Assembly: GCA_947629675.1 (NCBI GenBank)
Contig: CANREM010000002.1
Span: 1 to 64,000 of the forward strand
Length of the DNA: 64,000 bases
Reading direction: 5' to 3'
DNA from: an uncultured Clostridia bacterium
Lineage (GTDB): Bacteria > Bacillota > Clostridia > Christensenellales > Borkfalkiaceae
The translations under genes and the position numbers were made by a program. Each line of letters starts with the position of its first letter. The stretch's first letter is position 1. The notes beneath the pieces were generated by a model that worked only from the letters and a program-made list of their open reading frames with translations, did not search any database and was not told the origin of the DNA. Of this stretch, positions 51,680-59,811 are shown one piece after another.

Positions 51680-51905
51680 CTTCCCCCCTTCGGGGGGAAG
51701 GTCTCGCCCCGTTCAACCCCCATCAGTCACCGTTGGTGACAGCTTCCCCCTTAAAAAGGGGTAAGCCCTACCCCTCTTCGAGGGGGAGGGTGGCACGGCC
51801 CTCCGTGCCGAGTGGGGGTTGGGCACAAGGGACTACCTGTCATACCGAGCCGCTAAGGCGGCGAGTGTATCCCCTCATACGAAGTTCGTTTACCCCCTCC
51901 TCGGG
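51680..51905 (+). repeat. Hairpin-rich repetitive intergenic DNA
   Basis: CTTCCCCCC/GGGGGGAAG (51680-51700), GTCACCG/GGTGAC, CTTCCCCC/GGGGTAAG, CCCCTC/GAGGGG and GGCACGG/CCGTGCC hairpins follow one another. A REP-like element starting GTCATACCGAGC and ending GTGTATCC lies at 51839-51872. No gene is visible. The first hairpin may help end the upstream transcript, although it lacks a T tract. Confidence 0.6.
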
Positions 51906-51959
51906 GAGGGGGGATCAAAGGGGGTGGGGCACCCATTCCCCATCAAAAAATCAGCGATC

Positions 51960-51974
51960 ACGCACAATATGCGT
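51960..51974. promoter_or_regulatory. ACGCA-N5-TGCGT palindrome before the fourth starch lipoprotein
   Basis: A perfect 5-5-5 inverted repeat, 27 bp before the start codon. No clear sigma-A promoter is visible here. Its geometry matches the TCACA-N5-TGTGA sites, although the arms differ, so a link is speculative. Confidence 0.35.
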
Positions 51975-52001
51975 AACAAAATCTAATTGGAGGAAAAAAC
52001 A

Positions 52002-53597
52002 ATGAAAGCGAAAAAAATGCTTGCGGTATTCGTCTCGATGGCGATCGCGGCAACTGCGATCGCGGGCCTCGCTGGCTGCGGTAAGAAAAACAACGGCGGC
52101 AGCGGTGGCGGCGAAGGCGGAAGCGGAAGCACTGAGGTCTGCGACGGCACCAACCACACGTTTGACACCAACACATGGGCGAACAACGACTCGGGCCACT
52201 GGCATCCCGCGACCTGCGAACACGACTGGGCACTCGGCGACTTTGCTGCACACAAATTTAAGGACGGCTCTTGCGAAGTCTGCGGTTGGCCCGATCCCAA
52301 CGCCGACAGCGGTTCCGGCGACGATGAAACGCACAAATTCGCTACAGGTTGGACGAGTGATACAAACTACCACTGGCACATCTGCGAAAACCATCCGAAC
52401 GACACGACGGATGTCAGCGGTAAGGCCGCCCATTTCGATGAGGACAACAACGGTGAGTGCGATGAATGCCATGCAGCGGTGAGCAAGACCGACGATCCCA
52501 TCGAATCCACATTGGTCGTTTTGGCCTATACCACGGACGCTTGGGCTTCTACGACCGAAAAGGGCTTCTATGAAATTACCGAAACCTATGATGGACAGCA
52601 CTTCAGTCTTGAGATCGAGCTTACTGAGGGCACGGAGTTCTATCTCTATGAGGATCTCAGCAAGACCGAGCCGGACGATAATGGCAACACGAGGACTTGG
52701 TACAATTACGGTCAATTAGCATCGGGCAACCAGCTCTTCGATCAGTCGGCAGCGAGCGAAGGATACGGCACCGTAAACTTTGTCGTTCGCGCAACGAAAT
52801 CCTATACCTTCGATTTCTATATCGGAACATCTTACGGCGGTGAGCCTGAATCTCCTCACTTTGACGCCTATGTCACCGGCACGCAACCCGGCGGTGGCGG
52901 CGGTGATGTCGGCGGCGGCGAAGCAGATTGGACGCAGCAGATCACCCTTCACTACCATAACATCAACAACTGGTCGACGGTTTCCGTTTACAGCTGGGAG
53001 AACGGCTATGGCACCGAATTCCTCGGCGGATATCCCGGAAAAGGCGATACGGTGGTCTCTGAAAGTAACAGTTGGGTGAAGATCACCTACAATGTGCATC
53101 CCGGTTCGATCGGCAACCTCTGTGTCATCTTCAACAATGGTATAGTAGGCACCGAGAACGGAGAGCAGAAGACGATCGATATCCTTCTTACGACTGAAAA
53201 CCTTGGTTCCAACTACGAAGCTTGGATCTCCGGCAGTAACAATGGCGTTTACAGCTCGCAGAGTGCGGCAGAAACGGCCGATAGTCAGGGTCTTGTCGCT
53301 GCTTTGATCGGTGGTAACTGGGATGGTGCCAGTGGCTGGAGCGAAAAGGCCATGCAGGAAGACACCTCCTACACCGGCGGCCAGAAGTTCACAATAACCG
53401 TCGACCTTGTCACGGGACAGGAACTTTACTTCCACTTGACGAATTCGAATTGGCCCAAGACGATTTCGAACGGTTCGAACTATTTCGGCGGCGGCGGGAA
53501 TAACAATCTCACTGTAAATGAGGGCGGCAACTATACCTTCACGCTTATCTACAGAGGCGGTACCAACTGGACGATCGATGCTGTGAAGAACTCCTGA
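52002..53597 (+). CDS. Starch-binding lipoprotein with CBM26-like domain
   Basis: A 531-residue lipoprotein (lipobox GLAGC, Cys26; TTGGAGG site). Residues about 40-165 are Cys/His-rich repeats (SGHWHPATCEH, CEVCG, NYHWHICENH, GECDECH) like those of the preceding gene. Residues about 170-290 form one beta domain. After a Gly-rich linker, residues about 310-405 (beginning TLHYHNINNWSTVSVYSW, with GGYPGKG, WVKITYNV and CVIFNNG) match the pattern of CBM26 starch-binding modules, including aromatic residues suited to stack on alpha-glucan. A last domain (about 425-531) has DLVTGQELYFHLTNSNW and GGNYTFTLIY strands. No catalytic site is seen. It is the last gene of the starch island. Confidence 0.85.
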   Translation: MKAKKMLAVFVSMAIAATAIAGLAGCGKKNNGGSGGGEGGSGSTEVCDGTNHTFDTNTWANNDSGHWHPATCEHDWALGDFAAHKFKDGSCEVCGWPDPNADSGSGDDETHKFATGWTSDTNYHWHICENHPNDTTDVSGKAAHFDEDNNGECDECHAAVSKTDDPIESTLVVLAYTTDAWASTTEKGFYEITETYDGQHFSLEIELTEGTEFYLYEDLSKTEPDDNGNTRTWYNYGQLASGNQLFDQSAASEGYGTVNFVVRATKSYTFDFYIGTSYGGEPESPHFDAYVTGTQPGGGGGDVGGGEADWTQQITLHYHNINNWSTVSVYSWENGYGTEFLGGYPGKGDTVVSESNSWVKITYNVHPGSIGNLCVIFNNGIVGTENGEQKTIDILLTTENLGSNYEAWISGSNNGVYSSQSAAETADSQGLVAALIGGNWDGASGWSEKAMQEDTSYTGGQKFTITVDLVTGQELYFHLTNSNWPKTISNGSNYFGGGGNNNLTVNEGGNYTFTLIYRGGTNWTIDAVKNS

Positions 53598-53639
53598 CGT
53601 CCTTCTGCCATAAGTTCTATGGCACAAGATAGCAAAATC

Positions 53640-53665
53640 AAAAGCCCCTGTCCCAGGGGCTTTTC
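53640..53665 (+). terminator. Terminator of the starch island
   Basis: AAAAGCCCCTG (53640-53650) pairs perfectly with CAGGGGCTTTT (53654-53664), loop TCC; the 3' arm ends in T residues. Confidence 0.85.
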
Positions 53666-53675
53666 CTTATGAAAA

Positions 53676-53892
53676 AGCTCCTCCCTTGGGAGGAGCTGTC
53701 ACGCTCCGCGTGACTGAGGTGGGGGTGTGCTTTCTCGCTGTCCCTGAAAGGGAAAGTACCCGCAACGCGGGGGAAAGGGTTAACCCCTCTGTCACTCGCA
53801 AGCTCGTGACATCTCCCCTTACAGGGGCGACAAGGCAAAAACAGCTCCTCCCTCGGGAGGAGCTGTCACGCTCCGCGTGACTGAGGTGGGGG
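53676..53892 (+). repeat. Composite repeat block A-B-C-A, copy 3
   Basis: A 50-bp hairpin unit (53676-53725, AGCTCCTCCC/GGGAGGAGCT plus GTCACGC/GCGTGAC) recurs almost identically at 53843-53892. Between the two lie the B part (53737-53783, two differences from 28224-28270) and the C part (53784-53837, like 47053-47106). The block fills the gap between the last starch lipoprotein and the M20 peptidase. No gene is visible. Confidence 0.75.
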
Positions 53893-53948
53893 ATTCCCCA
53901 CCCCCTTCCATCCCCCTCCCCAAGGAGGGGGTAGAACGACGCGCATTC

Positions 53949-55214
53949 TCACTTAGTCAATTCATACAGAGCGCGGCGGTAGACGTCGAGGAGGAGAGCA
54001 ACGCGTTCTATGGTGATGTATTCGTTGGGCTGATGGATGACGGCCTCGTCGCCCTCCATTTCCGGTCCGAAGGCGACGCCGTGACAGAGGGCGCGCGCAT
54101 AGGTGCCTCCGCCGATCGCGACGGGTGCGGCCTTCTTCCCCGTGCATTCCTCATACACCCCCAAAAGTGTGGTGACGAGCGGGTCGTCCTTTTCCACAAG
54201 AAGGGGCGTCTGATGGTGCAGTGTTTCGTAGGGAACGCCGATGCGGGAGAGCTTTTCATGCACCATACTCTCGGACATGGTAGCGGGATAACGGATGTCG
54301 CACACGATTTGAAGCTCTTTTTTTCGGTAGCAGACGACATTCGGCGAGAGGGTGAGCGGCCCCGTCTCATCGGCGAGTTTTTTGAGGCCGCAAGCATCCT
54401 CAAAGAGGTATTTTATGATGTTTTCCGCAGCCACGCATTCGGGCGCGAAGTACTTGAGAAGGGGCAAAATGGCGTTTTTGCCCTTCTCGGGAGTGGAGCC
54501 GTGCGCGCTCTTCCCGCGGGAGACGAGTTTCCGCTCCTCCACCTCGAGGCCCAGCTCTTTCGCCCTACCCATGTCCAAGGTGCGGGGCACAGCTTCGCAG
54601 AGATCGCAGACCATGTTCGCGGCCGTACCGCCTTTCAGACGGGAGAAGGGGGGCTTCTTCGCGGCAAAGTGCAGCCGCACATGCAGGATGCCCTTCTCCG
54701 CATAGATGACGGGGAAGTCCGCATCGGGGGAGAAGCCGTTTTCGGGCATATGGGCGACCTTCTTGTAATGCTCGATGCACCCCCAGCCGTCCTCCTCGTT
54801 GCACCCGACGATGAGTTTTATTTTCTTCGCGGGGCGGAACCCTTCATCCTTCAACGCCTTCATGGCATAGAGGACGCAGATCGCGGGACCTTTGTCGTCC
54901 ATGGCACCGCGGCCGTAGATCTTTCCGTCCTCCACAATGCCGCCGAAGGGGTCCTTCTCCCAGCCCGAACCCGCGGGAACGACGTCGAGGTGGCAGAGTA
55001 CGGCAAATTCTTCGCCCTCGCCGAAGATGACCTCCCCCGCATATCCGTCGTAATTTCTGGTCTCGAAGCCCAGCTTCTCCGCAAGGGAGAGAAAGTGGGT
55101 GAGCGCGGCCAAAGCACCCTTTCCGAAGGGTGCGCCGCGGCTTTTTTTCTGCAGGGAGGAATCGAAGCGGATGCTCTCCGCGATGCTCCCGATCGCCTCT
55201 TGTAAAAGATCCAT
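53949..55214 (-). CDS. M20 family dipeptidase (PepV/Sapep type)
   Basis: A 421-residue cytoplasmic metallopeptidase that probably splits dipeptides. The zinc/manganese site is recognisable: AVLCHLDVVPAG (His and Asp), DPFGG followed by DGKIYGRGAMDDKGP (bridging Asp), NEEDGWG (catalytic Glu), and a late His in EAVIHQPNE. GGGTYARAL and KSAHGSTPEKG are typical of this subfamily, and a dimerisation-like insert lies between the two catalytic halves. An in-frame extension to 55331 exists, but the start at 55214 has a GAGGAG site and a perfect promoter behind it. It is transcribed away from the divergent histidine-kinase gene. Confidence 0.93.
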   Translation of the reverse strand: MDLLQEAIGSIAESIRFDSSLQKKSRGAPFGKGALAALTHFLSLAEKLGFETRNYDGYAGEVIFGEGEEFAVLCHLDVVPAGSGWEKDPFGGIVEDGKIYGRGAMDDKGPAICVLYAMKALKDEGFRPAKKIKLIVGCNEEDGWGCIEHYKKVAHMPENGFSPDADFPVIYAEKGILHVRLHFAAKKPPFSRLKGGTAANMVCDLCEAVPRTLDMGRAKELGLEVEERKLVSRGKSAHGSTPEKGKNAILPLLKYFAPECVAAENIIKYLFEDACGLKKLADETGPLTLSPNVVCYRKKELQIVCDIRYPATMSESMVHEKLSRIGVPYETLHHQTPLLVEKDDPLVTTLLGVYEECTGKKAAPVAIGGGTYARALCHGVAFGPEMEGDEAVIHQPNEYITIERVALLLDVYRRALYELTK

Positions 55215-55248
55215 GGATTTTTTTCTCCTCAAAAGTCGTTGCTTAGGT

Positions 55249-55277
55249 ATTGTAACGTTTCCCCCTCCGTTTGTCAA
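55249..55277 (-). promoter_or_regulatory. M20 dipeptidase promoter
   Basis: Reading left: TTGACA (55277-55272), 17-bp spacer, TACAAT (55254-55249), 34 bp before the start codon. Confidence 0.88.
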
Positions 55278-55298
55278 GGGGAAAATTGCGGCAGCTAC

Positions 55299-55327
55299 TT
55301 GTCTTTTCATGAAAAACCTGTTATAAT
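55299..55327 (+). promoter_or_regulatory. Histidine-kinase operon promoter
   Basis: TTGTCT (55299-55304), 17-bp spacer, TATAAT (55322-55327). It is divergent from the dipeptidase promoter, with -35 boxes about 20 bp apart. Confidence 0.82.
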
Positions 55328-55370
55328 ACAAAAAAAGCGGATATAGCTATTTTTAGTGGGAAGGAGCGGA

Positions 55371-56642
55371 ATGAAGTTGAACCTCCACGAACCGACATCG
55401 ACGAAGGAAGCACTCGACAGGCTCAACGTCTTTCATAAGTACGCCAAGTTTTTCATCCTCGGCGCACTTCTTATTGCGTCTGTCTTTCTCATCGTCGGCA
55501 GCCGCAGGCAGCTCTTCGGCTTTCCCGCATGGTATGTCACCCTGCCCGTCACCCTCCTCTTCGTCGTGGAGAATATCATAAAACTTTGGTCGATGCAGAC
55601 CTTCAAAGCCAAGATCGCCTTCTATGTCGTCGACGTTTTGTGCCTCCTCGTCCTGGCGATCTTCTCGAACGGAACGCTCATCACGACGATGTATCTCATC
55701 ATCCTCACCGAGTACTACCTGAGCCAGGACCGCTTGGGGGGAAGCATCTTCATGTGCGTTCTGTGCATCGTCGTCCTCTTCAGCACCTTCGCTCTCTCGG
55801 AATTTCTGCGCGCGGAGCCGGGGAAATACGACTTCATCTCCGTCCTCTCGAGCATGGTGAGCGACCTCATGCTCATCGTCATCCACTTCCTCGTCATCAA
55901 CTTTGCGATCTTCTTCTATAAGAAGAACCGCGAACTCACCGCAAAGAACGAGGAGCTGAACGAGACCAATACGAAGCTCAACGCGGCGTACCGCGAATTG
56001 CAGGAACTCACCACCCTCGAGGAGCGGCAGCGCATCGCAAAGGACATCCACGACACGGCGGGGCATTCCATCACCACCGTCATCATGCAGACGGAGGCGG
56101 CCCGCCTCGTCATCGACCGCGACCCCGCCGACGCAAAGCGCAAGATCGCATCCGCAAATCTTCAGGCCAAACACGCCTTGGAGGAACTTCGGGAGAGCGT
56201 GCATCTTCTTTCGGGACAGGACGGGAGCGTTACCCTCAAGAACCAGCTCCTCGAGATCATCCACGATTCCACGGACGGAACGGGCATCGCCATCCGCTAC
56301 GAGATAGACGACTTCGACCTCTGCGACGCCAAACGCCGTTTCATCATGAACACGCTCAAGGAGGGCATCTCCAACGGATTGCGCCACGGCAACGCCACCG
56401 CCTTTTGGTTCGAACTCAAAAAGGAGGACGGAAGGGCGGACATGCTCCTCTCGGACAACGGCAAGGGCATGAAGATCGCGAGCCTCAAAGAGGGCTTCGG
56501 TCTCTCGGGCATGACGCGGCGGGCGAAGTCGCTCGGCGGCACCGTCTGGTTCGAAGCGGAACCGGGCGAAGGGTTTGAGATCCATATGAGCCTCCCGCTC
56601 GACGGGGAGCCAAATCAAAATATAAAGGAAGAAAAGTCATGA
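55371..56642 (+). CDS. Sensor histidine kinase (NarL-type, HisKA_3)
   Basis: A 423-residue membrane kinase. About six hydrophobic helices (residues about 27-185) with very short loops form the sensor part, so it probably senses a membrane-borne or small diffusing signal. A coiled coil (NRELTAKNEELNETNTKLNA) leads into the dimerisation/phosphorylation domain RIAKDIHDTAGHS, with phospho-acceptor His227. The ATPase domain shows an N box (EGISNGLRHG), G1 (SDNGKGM) and G2 (GFGLSGM). AAGGAG precedes the ATG. The stop overlaps the regulator start (ATGA). No target gene is adjacent, so the signal is unknown. Confidence 0.93.
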   Translation: MKLNLHEPTSTKEALDRLNVFHKYAKFFILGALLIASVFLIVGSRRQLFGFPAWYVTLPVTLLFVVENIIKLWSMQTFKAKIAFYVVDVLCLLVLAIFSNGTLITTMYLIILTEYYLSQDRLGGSIFMCVLCIVVLFSTFALSEFLRAEPGKYDFISVLSSMVSDLMLIVIHFLVINFAIFFYKKNRELTAKNEELNETNTKLNAAYRELQELTTLEERQRIAKDIHDTAGHSITTVIMQTEAARLVIDRDPADAKRKIASANLQAKHALEELRESVHLLSGQDGSVTLKNQLLEIIHDSTDGTGIAIRYEIDDFDLCDAKRRFIMNTLKEGISNGLRHGNATAFWFELKKEDGRADMLLSDNGKGMKIASLKEGFGLSGMTRRAKSLGGTVWFEAEPGEGFEIHMSLPLDGEPNQNIKEEKS

Positions 56643-57283
56643 TCAAAGTCCTCATCGCAGACGATCAGGCCATCCTCGCGGACGGCATCAAGAGCGTTCT
56701 TTCCTCCTGCCCCGACATCAAGGTCGTCGGCATCGCACAGGACGGTGTGAGCGCGATAGAGGCGGCGGAGAAGCTTCTCCCCGACGTCGTCCTCATGGAT
56801 ATCCGCATGCCGAACATGAACGGCGTCATCGCCACGCAGGAGATCAAGTCCCGCCATCCCGACATGAAGATCCTCGTTTTGACTACCTTCGACGACAGCG
56901 ACTACATCCTCAACGCCATCAACAACGGTGCGAGCGGGTATCTCCTCAAGGACATCTCCGCGCCCGCCCTCATCGAGGCGGTCAAGAACGCCCACGCGGG
57001 GGACACCATCCTTCCCGCCAAAGTCGCACGGCGGATCGCAAGCGCGGCCCGTCTCGTCGCGAACGACCGCGAGATCAAGCTCAAGCGCAAATTCGGCTTC
57101 TCCGAGCGGGAGGTCGAGATCGCCGTGATGCTCCTCGAGGGGTTCACGAACAAGCAGATCGCCTCCGCGCTCAAGCTCACCGACGGCACGGCGCGCAACT
57201 ACATCTCCACCATCTACGAAAAGCTCGGGGCGGCGTCGCGCTCGGATGCGGCGCAGAAGATGCAAAAGGCCCTCGGAGACTGA
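56639..57283 (+). CDS. NarL/LuxR-family response regulator
   Basis: A 214-residue two-domain regulator. The receiver domain has the acidic pair Asp8-Asp9, phospho-acceptor Asp54 in VVLMDIRMPN, Thr in LVLTTFDD and Lys in YLLKD. The C-terminal GerE helix-turn-helix reads FSEREVEIAVMLLEG then NKQIASALKLTDGTARNY, with ISTIYEKLGAASR. It is coupled to the kinase gene by ATGA overlap, so the two form a cognate pair. The DNA target cannot be told. Confidence 0.96.
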   Translation: MIKVLIADDQAILADGIKSVLSSCPDIKVVGIAQDGVSAIEAAEKLLPDVVLMDIRMPNMNGVIATQEIKSRHPDMKILVLTTFDDSDYILNAINNGASGYLLKDISAPALIEAVKNAHAGDTILPAKVARRIASAARLVANDREIKLKRKFGFSEREVEIAVMLLEGFTNKQIASALKLTDGTARNYISTIYEKLGAASRSDAAQKMQKALGD

Positions 57284-57290
57284 AAAAACC

Positions 57291-57320
57291 GCCCGTCCGC
57301 ACATGTTCGGACGGGCTTTC
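57291..57320 (+). terminator. Terminator of the two-component operon
   Basis: GCCCGTCCG (57291-57299) pairs with CGGACGGGC (57308-57316), followed by TTTCC. A run of six A residues before the stem gives a weaker leftward T tract. Confidence 0.75.
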
Positions 57321-57368
57321 CAAAAGGGTCTCCTTCGGACATGGTACCATCAAAATTGTTCTGAAAGT

Positions 57369-57405
57369 AAAAAACAGGCCGCCGCGGACGATGTCCGCGG
57401 CGGCC
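57369..57405 (-). terminator. Pyruvate kinase terminator
   Basis: A perfect 13-bp stem (57377-57389 with 57393-57405) and a 3-nt loop. Reading left, TGTTTTTT follows. It lies 12 bp after the pyk stop. Confidence 0.9.
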
Positions 57406-57417
57406 CTTTTGATGCTT

Positions 57418-58830
57418 TTATACGGTCTGAATGTTGATGAGGGAGGAGTTTCCGCTCTGCCCGTTGGGCGTCCCGCCCGTGATGACGATGACGTCGCCCT
57501 TCTCCACAAGTCCGCTTTGGACGGCGGCGCGCTTTGCGAAGTGGAAGAGAACGTCCACCGAGGTGTATTCTTCGGAGAGAACGGGGAGGACGCCCCACGA
57601 GAGGGCGAGCTTTTGGTAACTCTTTTCGTCCGTCGTCATACCGATGATGTCGATCATGGGGCGGAAGCGGGAGACCATCTTCGCCGTCTCCCCCGTGCGG
57701 GTGCAGACGACGATCGCCTTCGCCTTCACGTCGTGTGCGAGAAGACATGCAGAGTGGGAGAGCGCGTCCGAGAGATCGCGGATGAGATATTTCTCCTCCT
57801 CGACCCTTTGGATGAATTCCTTCTTGCTCTCCGCCTGCACCGCGATCCGCGCCATTGCCGCGACCGCCTCGACGGGGTACTCGCCCGCGGCCGTCTCCCC
57901 CGAGAGCATGATCGCGCTCGAGCCGTCATAGACGGCGTTTGCAACGTCGGAGATCTCCGCCCGCGTGGGACGGGGATTGTGGATCATGCTCTCGAGCATC
58001 TCCGTCGCCGTGATACAGCGTTTGCCTGCAATGCGGCACGCGCTGATGATGTTCTTCTGAATGTCGGGAAGTTCCTCATACGGGATCTCCACGCCCATGT
58101 CCCCGCGGCCGATCATGATGCCGTCCGAGACTTTGAGGATCTCCCCGAGATGGTTGACCCCCGCGCGGTTCTCGATCTTCGCGATGAGGTCTACGTCCGT
58201 GCAGCCGTGTTCTCTTAAGAAATTTCTGACGTCGAGGATGTCCTGCGCCCTCGAGACAAAGGAGCAGGCGATGAAGTCGACGCCCTGTTCGATCCCGAAG
58301 AGGATGTCTGCTTTGTCCTGCTCGGAAAGATATGTAAGGTCGAGGTCCTTTTCGGGGAAGAACATGCTCTTGCGGTCGGAGATCTCTCCGCCCGTCAACA
58401 CCTTGCAGACAACGTCCGGCTTTCTCACGGAGACCACCTCAAACACCATGAGGCCGTTGTTGAGTAAAATTTTGTCGCCCGGCTTCATCGCCTCGCAGAT
58501 ATTTTTGTAGGAGACGGAGACGCGCTCCCTGTCGCCGGCGACCTCCTCCGTGGTGAAGGTGAATTTGTCTCCCGCCTCGAGGCGGACCTTCCCCTCGCAA
58601 AAACATCCGATGCGCAGTTCCGGTCCCTTCGTGTCGAGCATGACGGGAAGAGGGATATTCTTGCGCGCGCGGACGGCCTTGACCAGCGCGATGGTGCGTG
58701 CATGCGTCTCGTAAGTGCCGTGCGAGAAGTTGACCCGCGCGACGTTCATGCCCGCATCCGCCATGCGGGAGAGAATGTCCTCCGTGGCCGAAGCAGGCCC
58801 GAGCGTACAGACGATCTTGGTTTTTTTCAT
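57418..58830 (-). CDS. pyk: Pyruvate kinase
   Basis: A 470-residue glycolytic enzyme that turns phosphoenolpyruvate and ADP into pyruvate and ATP. Conserved blocks are present: KIVCTLGPAS, NVARVNFSHG, MLDTKGPELRIG, the catalytic Lys in DLIAKIENRAGV, the metal/substrate motif IGRGDMGVEIP and ITATEMLESM-x-x-NPRPTRAE. Length is that of the short bacterial form, without the extra C-terminal PEP-utiliser domain. I chose the second ATG (58830): a GGGGG stretch lies about 9 nt upstream of it and too close to the ATG at 58836. It has its own promoter and terminator and is divergent from rnpB. Confidence 0.96.
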   Translation of the reverse strand: MKKTKIVCTLGPASATEDILSRMADAGMNVARVNFSHGTYETHARTIALVKAVRARKNIPLPVMLDTKGPELRIGCFCEGKVRLEAGDKFTFTTEEVAGDRERVSVSYKNICEAMKPGDKILLNNGLMVFEVVSVRKPDVVCKVLTGGEISDRKSMFFPEKDLDLTYLSEQDKADILFGIEQGVDFIACSFVSRAQDILDVRNFLREHGCTDVDLIAKIENRAGVNHLGEILKVSDGIMIGRGDMGVEIPYEELPDIQKNIISACRIAGKRCITATEMLESMIHNPRPTRAEISDVANAVYDGSSAIMLSGETAAGEYPVEAVAAMARIAVQAESKKEFIQRVEEEKYLIRDLSDALSHSACLLAHDVKAKAIVVCTRTGETAKMVSRFRPMIDIIGMTTDEKSYQKLALSWGVLPVLSEEYTSVDVLFHFAKRAAVQSGLVEKGDVIVITGGTPNGQSGNSSLINIQTV

Positions 58831-58860
58831 ATACATCCCCCGTGAAAATTCCTCAACACT

Positions 58861-58888
58861 ATTTTATCAGAATGAATGCGAAAAACAA
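58861..58888 (-). promoter_or_regulatory. pyk promoter
   Basis: Reading left: TTGTTT (58888-58883), 16-bp spacer, TAAAAT (58866-58861). It is a moderate match. Confidence 0.55.
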
Positions 58889-58906
58889 GAGTTTTTTTGA
58901 AATTTG

Positions 58907-58915
58907 TGTTATAAT
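58907..58915 (+). promoter_or_regulatory. rnpB extended -10 promoter
   Basis: TGT followed by TATAAT (58910-58915). No good -35 box is seen. Transcription from it would start at the 5' end of the RNase P RNA. Confidence 0.7.
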
Positions 58916-58917
58916 GG

Positions 58918-59326
58918 TCTCGATCCGAGCGGACTACGCGGTCGCGGCGTGAATTTGTCACGATGAGGAAAGTCCGGGCATCGCAGGGCAGGACGCCTGA
59001 TAACGTCAGGTGAAGGCGACTTCAAGGAAAGTGCAACAGAAATAGACTGCCCGCCGACGCTTTTTCCCAAGTAGTTGATTCCAAAAAGAATGCCGAACGG
59101 GAAAGGGCGGCGGGCACAGGTGGAAAGGCGAGGCAAAAGCTCACCGACGGGACGGTAACGCCCCGTGCCATGTAAACCCCGTCCGATGCAAGTTTGGGTC
59201 CTCCCCGCATAGGGTTGCCCGCCCGGGGAGGACCGTAAACAACGCTGGAGCCTATCGGTGACGGTAGGCGTAGATAAATGACCGCGCTCGACAGAACCCG
59301 GCTTACAGGTCCGTCTCGGATCGGGA
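58918..59326 (+). ncRNA. rnpB: RNase P RNA, bacterial type A
   Basis: The catalytic RNA that trims tRNA 5' leaders. The universal core is present: GAGGAAAGTCCGGGC (58970-58979 region), an ACAGAAA-type block at about 59035, AGATAAATGAC before the 3' core, and ACAGAACCCGGCTTA at 59291-59305. The outer P1 helix pairs GATCCGAG (58922-58929) with CTCGGATC (59315-59322) and extends a few pairs outward. Length of about 405 nt and layout fit the ancestral type A form. Ends are set from P1 and may be off by a few bases. Confidence 0.95.
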
Positions 59327-59355
59327 ACGTCCCAACCTTGGGCCGTTCTCTTTTT
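59325..59355 (+). terminator. rnpB terminator
   Basis: GAACG-x-CCC (59325-59333) pairs with GGG-x-CGTTC (59340-59348) with one mismatch, followed by TCTTTTTATT. It overlaps the end of P1. Confidence 0.8.
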
Positions 59356-59391
59356 ATTGATAAAAAATTTTTGACTTTTTTTCGCAAAATC

Positions 59392-59442
59392 TTGACAAAA
59401 TCTGCCCATTCTGCTATTATTTAGACTGCAATCTAATTAGAT
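59392..59442 (+). promoter_or_regulatory. Promoter and operator of the arsR-helD operon
   Basis: TTGACA (59392-59397), 17-bp spacer, TATTAT (59415-59420). Immediately downstream, TTAGA (59421-59425) and TCTAA (59432-59436) form one inverted repeat. ATCTAATTAGAT (59431-59442) is a perfect 12-bp palindrome. These overlap the expected start site, as expected for an autorepressed ArsR-family promoter. Confidence 0.8.
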
Positions 59443-59469
59443 AATAATCGAAATACGGAGGAGGAAGCG

Positions 59470-59754
59470 ATGCGAAGGGATCCATGGAAGGCACTCGCGG
59501 ATGAGACGAGAAGGGAGATCTTGAAGCTCCTGAAGGGCCGCCCGCATACAGCGGGCGAGATCGCCGACCAATTTTTACTTTCGGCTGCGACCGTCTCCCA
59601 TCACCTCTCCGTCTTGAAGGCGGCGGGGCTTGTCGAGGTGGACAGGCGTGCGCAGACGCTCATCTATTCCCTCAATCCTCCCGCGCTTCAGCCCGTTTTG
59701 ATGGCGGCACTCGAGCTGACCGCGCCCGAACAGCGTGAGCGGAGGAAGAAGTAA
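59470..59754 (+). CDS. ArsR-family autorepressor
   Basis: A 94-residue winged-helix repressor without visible metal-binding cysteines. The core is WKALADETRREILKLL, with the helix-turn-helix HTAGEIADQF followed by SAATVSHHLSVLKAAGLV and the wing RRAQTLIYSL. Size and sequence resemble the SdpR-type group of ArsR proteins, which repress their own operon and are released by a membrane partner or other signal. A GGAGGAAG site precedes the ATG. It is followed after 57 bp by the HelD-like gene, with no terminator between, so it probably controls that gene. Confidence 0.93.
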   Translation: MRRDPWKALADETRREILKLLKGRPHTAGEIADQFLLSAATVSHHLSVLKAAGLVEVDRRAQTLIYSLNPPALQPVLMAALELTAPEQRERRKK

Positions 59755-59811
59755 CTTATCAGGTTTCGAGAAGATTTGCGACACTTTTGTTTGGATGATT
59801 TCGAAAAGAGT

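Noticed and set aside
42097-53597. A Bacteroidetes-type Sus locus (SusC/SusD).
   Set aside because: No TonB-dependent porin or SusD-like gene is present, and the host appears to lack an outer membrane. Only the starch-binding fold is comparable.
55215-55331. N-terminal extension of the M20 dipeptidase.
   Set aside because: It would include the gene's own consensus promoter. The internal ATG at 55214 has a ribosome site.
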